Shown here in pieces: positions 1 through 4,792 of a stretch of DNA of 9,790 nt. Each line of letters starts with the position of its first letter. The stretch's first letter is position 1. This DNA is from DATCSE01 sp036568605 (GTDB lineage: Bacteria > Pseudomonadota > Gammaproteobacteria > Burkholderiales > Burkholderiaceae_C). A program made the translations under genes and the position numbers. The notes under the pieces are model-generated. The model searched no databases and was not told where the DNA came from. It saw only the letters and a list, made by a program, of their open reading frames with translations. Location of the stretch: NCBI GenBank assembly GCA_036568605.1, contig DATCSE010000492.1, positions 1 to 9,790 on the forward strand, given 5' to 3'.

Positions 1-292
1 GTTCCGCATCGACGCGACGTCGGCGGCCGGCCCGGTCAAGCTCGCGGCAGCGCCGCAGCCGGTGCCTGCGCCCGCCGCGACGACCGCGCCGGCGGCCAAG
101 GCCACCGCATCGGCCGCGGCCGGCTGGAACGGCAGCGAGCGGCGCGGCCCGAACCGCGCGACCAACGTCAGCCGCCTCCCGGCAGCGCCGGCAGTGTCGA
201 CGCCACCCAAGGCTGCGCCTGCGCCGGCCGCGGCCGCCACGACGCTCGCCGCCGCGAGCGCCGCCGGCGACGGCGACTGGGAAACCTTCTGA
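1..292 (+). CDS. Methyl-accepting chemotaxis protein, C-terminal tail only (5' end outside window)
   Basis: This is the last 96 residues of a chemoreceptor, read from base 2 to the TGA at 290-292. It opens with F-R-I-D, matching the F-R-L that usually closes the cytoplasmic signalling domain, so sensor, HAMP and signalling hairpin lie upstream of the window. What remains is an Ala/Pro-rich, probably disordered linker ending in D-W-E-T-F. In the Tar/Tsr family the terminal (N)WETF pentapeptide docks the methyltransferase CheR and the methylesterase CheB. Inside the linker, residues 42-60 form a non-repetitive island, WNGSERRGPNRATNVSRLP, unlike its Ala/Pro surroundings. A GTG at 62 in this frame is not a real start, because the frame is open to the window edge. 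The receptor is followed by cheW on the same strand, so it belongs to the same chemosensory locus. Ligand unknown. Confidence 0.9.
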   Translation, partial: FRIDATSAAGPVKLAAAPQPVPAPAATTAPAAKATASAAAGWNGSERRGPNRATNVSRLPAAPAVSTPPKAAPAPAAAATTLAAASAAGDGDWETF

Positions 293-294
293 GC

Positions 295-323
295 CGGCGT
301 TCGTGCAATCAGCACGCCCGCCG
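295..323 (+). terminator. Stem-loop after the upstream MCP gene, possible terminator
   Basis: Two bases after the MCP stop codon lies a two-part stem. CGGCG (295-299) pairs with CGCCG (319-323), and CGTGC (302-306) pairs with GCACG (312-316). The two helices are separated by a 2x2 internal loop (TT/CC) and closed by an AATCA loop. The ten GC-rich pairs and the position fit an intrinsic terminator or 3'-end protecting hairpin. There is no real U-run after it (CACCCTTC follows), so efficient Rho-independent termination is uncertain. Confidence 0.45.
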
Positions 324-328
324 CACCC

Positions 329-355
329 TTCAGTCGCGCCGCGAACTGCCGATAG
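329..355 (+). promoter_or_regulatory. Candidate sigma-28 (FliA) promoter for cheW operon
   Basis: The -10 element GCCGATAG (348-355) matches 7 of 8 bases of the enteric FliA consensus GCCGATAA. Exactly 11 bp upstream, TTCAGTCG (329-336) matches 4 of 8 bases of the -35 consensus TAAAGTTT, and N11 is the consensus spacing. A start site about 7 bp downstream of the -10 would give a leader of roughly 55 nt before the cheW ATG. FliA control is usual for late flagellar and chemotaxis genes, so the location suits it. The weak -35 keeps confidence moderate. Confidence 0.5.
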
Positions 356-408
356 ACCAACGAGCGAGCCGACCCGATCCAAGCAGGCAGCGCCCGTCAA
401 CCACCTCC

Positions 409-412
409 AGGA
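409..412 (+). promoter_or_regulatory. Ribosome binding site of cheW
   Basis: AGGA, five bases before the ATG at 418, is the best Shine-Dalgarno match in the leader. It supports 418 as the start over the nearby in-frame ATGs at 424 and 427, which would sit too far from it. Confidence 0.6.
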
Positions 413-417
413 CCACC

Positions 418-933
418 ATGAACATGATGACCGATGCGGCCCACGTGGCCAGCCATGAAGCCGCCCGCGCTGCGCTGCATGCCAGCGGCGAATTCCTCAC
501 CTTCCGTCTCGGCGCCGAGGAATACGGCATCGACATCCTGAAGGTCCAGGAAATCCGCTCGTACGAGCAGCCCACCCGCATCGCGAATGCGCCGACGTTC
601 ATCAAGGGCGTCGTCAACCTGCGCGGCGTGATCGTGCCCATCGTCGACCTGCGCCTGAAGCTCAGCTGCGAGAGCGCCGAGTACAACAGCTTCACGGTCG
701 TGATCGTGCTGAACGTCAAGGGCCGCGTGGTCGGCGCGGTGGTCGATTCGGTCTCCGACGTGCTCGCGCTGGGCGGCGACACGATCAAGCCGGCACCGGA
801 GATGAACTCGGCCGCGGTCGACACCAGCTTCATCACCGGCATCGGCAGCGTCGGTGAGCGCATGCTGATCCTGATGGACATCGAAGGTCTGATGGCCAGC
901 GCCGAAATGGGGCTGGTCAACGAGCTGCACTGA
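418..933 (+). CDS. cheW: Chemotaxis coupling protein CheW
   Basis: CheW is the cytoplasmic adaptor that links chemoreceptor tips to the histidine kinase CheA in the chemosensory array; it has no catalytic activity. The 171 residues match the family's usual size (E. coli CheW is 167). After a loose N-terminus of about 24 residues, the tandem beta-barrel CheW domain spans about 25-165. Family landmarks visible are E-F-L-T-F at 25-29, the Y-G-I-D-I-L-K-V-Q-E-I segment at 36-46, and N-L-R-G-V-I-V-P-I-V-D-L-R at 67-79, which contains the conserved receptor/CheA contact motif. The gene is preceded by an AGGA ribosome site and a sigma-28-like promoter and followed 40 bp later by an MCP gene. This argues for one transcription unit, cheW-mcp-mcp. 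No cheA, cheR or cheB is in the window. Identification is very secure; whether this is the cell's main CheW or one of several paralogues cannot be told here. Confidence 0.96.
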   Translation: MNMMTDAAHVASHEAARAALHASGEFLTFRLGAEEYGIDILKVQEIRSYEQPTRIANAPTFIKGVVNLRGVIVPIVDLRLKLSCESAEYNSFTVVIVLNVKGRVVGAVVDSVSDVLALGGDTIKPAPEMNSAAVDTSFITGIGSVGERMLILMDIEGLMASAEMGLVNELH

Positions 934-973
934 GCGCCTCTCCCGACAACAACAACAAAGTCCGGGGGTCGCG

Positions 974-3109
974 ATGCAACACCAACAAGCCGCGGGCTCG
1001 ATCGCCCGCAGAATCTCGATCGTCGGCAGCCTCGGGCTCGCCATCGCGCTGCTGGCGATCTGCACCGCGATGAGCGTGCTGCTGACGCGGCAGACGCACG
1101 AACGCATCGCCACCTGGGTCGGCGACAAGACGCAATCCATCGCCGACTCGGCCGATGCGTTCGACATGACCTCGCGGGCCATGGTCGAGCGGCTGTTCAC
1201 GGTCTTCAAGCAGGACTTCGACTCGACCTTCGTGCACGACGCCGCGACCGGCGACCTGCAGAACTTCGGCACGTCGCTGATCAACAACTACACCGCGGTC
1301 GACAAGTTCACGCAGTTCACCGGCGGCGTGGCGACCGTGTTCTCGATCAAGGGCGACGACTTCCTGCGCATCACGACGTCGCTGAAGAAGGAGAACGGCG
1401 AGCGCGCGCTCGGCACGCTGCTGGGCAAGACCCATCCGGCCTACGCCGGTCTGCTGCAGAACAAGCCGTACATCGGCCGCGCGACGCTGTTCGGCAAGCC
1501 GTACATGACGCGCTACGAGCCGATCCACGACGAGGCCGGCAAGGTGGTGGGCGCGCTGTTCATCGGCTTCGACCTGAGCCCGTTCCAGGGAGCGTTCGAT
1601 TCGCTGGTCGCGCAGAGCAAGTTCTTCGAAAGCGGCGGCGTCTACGTCATCGACCCGAAGAAGTCGCTGGCCGACGCGGTGTTCGTCAGCCATCCGAGCG
1701 CCAAGGGCAAGAAGGTCGCCGAGGCGTTCCCCGATGCGCAGGCCTTTCTCGCGCAGCTCGAGAAGGCCGATGACGCACCGATCGCGCAGGCCGTGCCGCT
1801 GTTCGGCGGCGCGAAGGACGCGTGGGTGGTCGTGCGCAAGAACAAGTCCGGCTGGTGGGTGGTCAGCGAGGTCTCGGAGCACGAGGCGATGCGCAGCCAC
1901 TGGGCCGGTCTGGTGCCGTTCTGGCTGATGCTGGGCGTGGCCGCGGTCGGCCTGGGCTGCGCGCTCTTCTGGATGATGCGGCGCTGGATCGCGCGGCCGC
2001 TGCAGCAGCTCGGCGGCGCGTTGACCGCGGTGTCGGGCGGCGACCTGACGCAGCCGTTCCACAGCGAGCGGCGCGACGAGATCGGCCAGCTGATCCGCGA
2101 GGTCGAAGCGATGCGGGTGCAGTTCAATCGCACGCTGGGCGGGGTGCGCCGTGCGGTCGACTCGATCAACGTGGCCAGCGCCGAGATCGCGACCGGCAAC
2201 CAGGACCTCAGCGCGCGCACCGAACAGACGGCGTCGAACCTGCAGCAGACCGCAGCTTCGATGACGCAGCTGACCGACACGGTCGCGCAATCGGCCGACG
2301 CCGCCACGCAAGCCAACCGGCTGGCCGGCTCGGCGGCCGAGGTCGCGACGCGCGGCGGCACGGCGGTCGCCAAGGTGGTCGCGACGATGGACGAGATCAA
2401 TGCGGCGTCGAAGAAGATCGCCGACATCATCGGCGTGATCGACGGCATCGCGTTCCAGACCAACATCCTCGCGCTGAACGCGGCGGTCGAAGCGGCCCGC
2501 GCCGGCGAGCAGGGCCGCGGCTTCGCGGTCGTCGCCGCCGAGGTGCGCAGCCTCGCCCAGCGCAGCGCCGAAGCCGCCAAGGAGATCAAGGGCCTGATCG
2601 GCGCCTCGGTCGACAAGGTCGAAGGCGGTTCGCGCCTCGTGGCCGACGCCGGCCGGACGATGACGGAGATCGTCGATTCGGTGCAGCGCGTCACCAAGAT
2701 CATCGGCGAGATCACCGCCGCGGCGGCGGTGCAGCGCGACGGCATCGGCGAGGTCGGCGGCGCGATGACGCAGCTCGACCAGATGACGCAGCAGAACGCC
2801 GCGCTGGTCGAGCAGAGCGCCGCGGCCGCCGAGAGCCTGCGCGAACAGGCGTCCCGCCTGACCGGGCTGGTCTCGACCTTCCGCCTCGCCGACGCTGCGG
2901 CGGTGCTGCAAGCTACACCGATGCCGGCACCGGCAGCCGCGGCACCCGTGGTGCCGGCGCCGGTGACGCAGGCGCCGACGAAGACATCGACACTGCCGGC
3001 GGCCCGACCGCCGGCGCGCAAGGAGACGACAACGGTAGCGGCCGTCGCGCCGGCCGCGAGCGCAGCACCCGCGAGCCGCGGCGCTGACGACGATTGGGAA
3101 ACCTTCTGA
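974..3109 (+). CDS. Methyl-accepting chemotaxis protein with periplasmic Cache-type sensor and C-terminal pentapeptide
   Basis: Transmembrane chemoreceptor of 711 residues that senses a periplasmic ligand and controls CheA through CheW. Order: TM1 about 14-38; periplasmic sensor about 39-305, resembling the Cache_3-Cache_2 fusion type (note G-R-A-T-L-F-G-K-P-Y and the E-A-G-K-V-V-G-A-L-F-I-G-F-D stretch at 187-200); TM2 about 312-335; HAMP about 336-390; signalling domain about 391-638; Ala/Pro-rich linker about 639-705; D-W-E-T-F docking pentapeptide at 707-711. The hairpin tip (about 484-522) is the canonical I-D-G-I-A-F-Q-T-N-I-L-A-L-N-A-A-V-E-A-A form. A methylation-site pattern A-S-N-L-Q-Q-T-A-A-S lies at 420-429, encoded as Gln-Gln, so it would need deamidation by CheB. 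Around 582-597 the usual Gln/Glu-rich stretch is replaced by A-A-A-A-V-Q-R-D-G-I-G-E-V-G-G-A, which is unusual. The start ATG has a GGGGG run (964-968) as a poor ribosome site. Ligand cannot be predicted. Confidence 0.95.
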   Translation: MQHQQAAGSIARRISIVGSLGLAIALLAICTAMSVLLTRQTHERIATWVGDKTQSIADSADAFDMTSRAMVERLFTVFKQDFDSTFVHDAATGDLQNFGTSLINNYTAVDKFTQFTGGVATVFSIKGDDFLRITTSLKKENGERALGTLLGKTHPAYAGLLQNKPYIGRATLFGKPYMTRYEPIHDEAGKVVGALFIGFDLSPFQGAFDSLVAQSKFFESGGVYVIDPKKSLADAVFVSHPSAKGKKVAEAFPDAQAFLAQLEKADDAPIAQAVPLFGGAKDAWVVVRKNKSGWWVVSEVSEHEAMRSHWAGLVPFWLMLGVAAVGLGCALFWMMRRWIARPLQQLGGALTAVSGGDLTQPFHSERRDEIGQLIREVEAMRVQFNRTLGGVRRAVDSINVASAEIATGNQDLSARTEQTASNLQQTAASMTQLTDTVAQSADAATQANRLAGSAAEVATRGGTAVAKVVATMDEINAASKKIADIIGVIDGIAFQTNILALNAAVEAARAGEQGRGFAVVAAEVRSLAQRSAEAAKEIKGLIGASVDKVEGGSRLVADAGRTMTEIVDSVQRVTKIIGEITAAAAVQRDGIGEVGGAMTQLDQMTQQNAALVEQSAAAAESLREQASRLTGLVSTFRLADAAAVLQATPMPAPAAAAPVVPAPVTQAPTKTSTLPAARPPARKETTTVAAVAPAASAAPASRGADDDWETF

Positions 3110-3122
3110 ACAAGAAACAGCC

Positions 3123-4682
3123 GTGAACCTCTTCAATCGCCTGACCATCCGCGCGCGCTTTCACCTGATGATCGGCATGGTCACCGCCTCGCTGGTGGTG
3201 ACCACGGCGGTCAACACGGTGAGCGACCGCGCGAATCGCGGCGACGCCGCGGCCGCGTTCGAACAATCCCATGCCGCGCTGCTCGATGCCGGCGAGCTGC
3301 GCGAGTCCATGGCGCAGATGCGCCGCCTCGAGGCCAGCATGATGGCGATCGGCACCTCCAACACGAACGAGGTCGAGCGCTTCGGCAAGGAATGGGGCGA
3401 GACCGTCAAGGCCTCGAAGGCGGTCGGCGAACGCATCGGCAAGGCCGCGGCCACCGACGAGGTGCGTGCGATGGCGGCCGCCCACGGCAAGCTGGTCGGC
3501 GAGTACGCCGCGGTGATCCAGCCGCTGGCCGAGCAGCTGAAAGGCGCGCAGATCGACGGCCCCGTCGCGCTGGCCTATGCCGCGAAGGCCGACGACACGG
3601 TCAAGCAGATGGTCGCGAACGTCGACGCGCTGACGAAGGCGCAGCTCGCGCGGGTCGAGGCGCTGCGCGCGCAGGCCGATCAGCGTGCACGGCTCGCCGA
3701 CGGCATCAAGCTCGCGCTGATGGGCATGACGCTGGCGCTGTTCCTGCCGCTCGCGTGGCTGACGCTGCGTGCGGTGTGCCAGCCGCTGGAGCGCGCAGTG
3801 AAGGTGGCCGAGCACATCGCCGAAGGCAACCTCAGCAGCACGGTGGAAGCGGGCCGCCAGGACGAGATCGGCCGGCTGCTGCAGGCGATCGCCGGCATGC
3901 AGGAGCGGCTGCGCGGGCTGGTCAGCGAGATCCGCCGCACGGCCGACTCGATCCAGGTCGCGAGCACCGAGGTGGCCACCGGCAACCAGGACCTGAGCCA
4001 GCGCACCGAGCAGGCTGCGAGCAACCTGCAGCAGACCACCAGCTCGATGGAGCAGTTGACCGACACCGTGCGGCAGAGCGCCGATGCGGCCTCGCAGGCG
4101 AATCAGCTCGCGGCATCGGCGACCGAGGTCGCGCAGCGCGGCGGCTCGGTCGTGGCCCAGGTGGTCAAGACGATGGAAGCGATCAACGCGAGCTCGAAGA
4201 AGATCGCCGACATCATCGGCGTGATCGACGGCATCGCGTTCCAGACCAACATCCTCGCGCTGAACGCCGCGGTCGAAGCCGCGCGGGCCGGCGAGCAGGG
4301 CCGCGGCTTCGCCGTCGTCGCAGCCGAGGTGCGCTCGCTCGCGCAGCGCAGCGCCGAAGCGGCCAAGGAGATCAAGAGCCTGATCGGCGCCTCGGTCGAC
4401 AAGGTCGAGGACGGCTCGCGCCTGGTGGCCGATGCGGGCACGACGATGAACGAGATCGTCGCCAGCGTGCAGCGGGTGACCGACATCATCGGCGAGATCA
4501 GCGCGGCGGCCAGCCAGCAGAGCTCGGGGCTGGGCCGGATCAACGGCGCGGTGGCGCAGCTGGATCAGATGACGCAGCAGAACGCCGCGCTGGTCGAGCA
4601 GTCGGCCGCGGCGGCCGAATCGTTGCGCGACCAGGCCGACAAGCTCGCCGGCGCGGTGGGCCGCTTCCGGCTCGCCGCCTGA
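3123..4682 (+). CDS. Methyl-accepting chemotaxis protein with four-helix-bundle-like sensor, no pentapeptide
   Basis: Chemoreceptor of 519 residues, close in size to Tar/Tsr. TM1 is about 13-33. The periplasmic domain (about 34-190) is predicted all-helical, and its length and Ala/Glu/Lys/Arg content fit a 4HB_MCP-type bundle. TM2 is about 195-217, HAMP about 214-268 (with P-L-E-R-A at 221-225 and D-E-I-G at 247-250), and the signalling domain about 269-519. The tip (about 364-400) is the standard form. A methylation-site pattern A-S-N-L-Q-Q-T-T-S-S lies at 299-308. The protein stops at G-R-F-R-L-A-A immediately after the signalling domain, with no linker and no W-E-T-F. It is therefore like Trg/Tap in lacking CheR/CheB tethering and would probably rely on neighbouring receptors. 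Translation starts at GTG 3123, 13 bp after the previous stop; M-N-L-F-N-R-L-T-I-R is a typical MCP opening, and no ATG fits better. The ribosome site is weak (AAGAAACAG). Co-transcription with the preceding MCP is likely. Ligand unknown. Confidence 0.95.
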   Translation: MNLFNRLTIRARFHLMIGMVTASLVVTTAVNTVSDRANRGDAAAAFEQSHAALLDAGELRESMAQMRRLEASMMAIGTSNTNEVERFGKEWGETVKASKAVGERIGKAAATDEVRAMAAAHGKLVGEYAAVIQPLAEQLKGAQIDGPVALAYAAKADDTVKQMVANVDALTKAQLARVEALRAQADQRARLADGIKLALMGMTLALFLPLAWLTLRAVCQPLERAVKVAEHIAEGNLSSTVEAGRQDEIGRLLQAIAGMQERLRGLVSEIRRTADSIQVASTEVATGNQDLSQRTEQAASNLQQTTSSMEQLTDTVRQSADAASQANQLAASATEVAQRGGSVVAQVVKTMEAINASSKKIADIIGVIDGIAFQTNILALNAAVEAARAGEQGRGFAVVAAEVRSLAQRSAEAAKEIKSLIGASVDKVEDGSRLVADAGTTMNEIVASVQRVTDIIGEISAAASQQSSGLGRINGAVAQLDQMTQQNAALVEQSAAAAESLRDQADKLAGAVGRFRLAA

Positions 4683-4700
4683 GCGCGCCGGGCCGCTCCC

Positions 4701-4727
4701 AAGCCTGTCCTGAGCTTTGTCGAGGGG
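4701..4727. repeat. Likely copy of a dispersed intergenic repeat
   Basis: The segment reading AAGCCTGTCCTGAGC then TTTGTCGAGGGG resembles a short repeat I recognise from intergenic DNA of many GC-rich proteobacteria, of the form CCTGTCCTGAGCTTGTCGAAGG. This copy has one extra T and lacks an A. It lies between two convergent genes, as such repeats usually do. The identification is from memory of the motif, since only one copy is in the window. Another possibility is that the repeat unit is longer and includes the hairpin that follows at 4735-4757. Confidence 0.45.
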
Positions 4728-4734
4728 CGCGAAT

Positions 4735-4757
4735 CCCGAAGCACGCAGTGCGGAGGG
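4735..4757. terminator. Small hairpin between convergent genes, possible bidirectional terminator
   Basis: CCC (4735-4737) pairs with GGG (4755-4757), and GCAC (4741-4744) pairs with GTGC (4748-4751) around a GCA loop. A GAA/GGA internal loop separates the two helices and could form sheared G-A pairs. It is the only clear hairpin in the 110-bp spacer between the MCP gene and the convergent permease gene. It has no U-run on either side, so termination is only inferred from position. Confidence 0.3.
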
Positions 4758-4792
4758 TAGTCCAGTGACCGACTCCGGCGGCCCGGCGGCGC

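Noticed and set aside
174..289. Ala/Pro codon repeats in the MCP tail
   Set aside because: Low-complexity linker coding sequence typical of receptor tethers, not a DNA repeat element.
917..3148. 743-residue open frame on the - strand opposite the Cache receptor
   Set aside because: Shadow frame of a GC-rich gene: Arg/His/Asp/Leu-rich low-complexity product with no family resemblance, while the + strand encodes a full canonical receptor.
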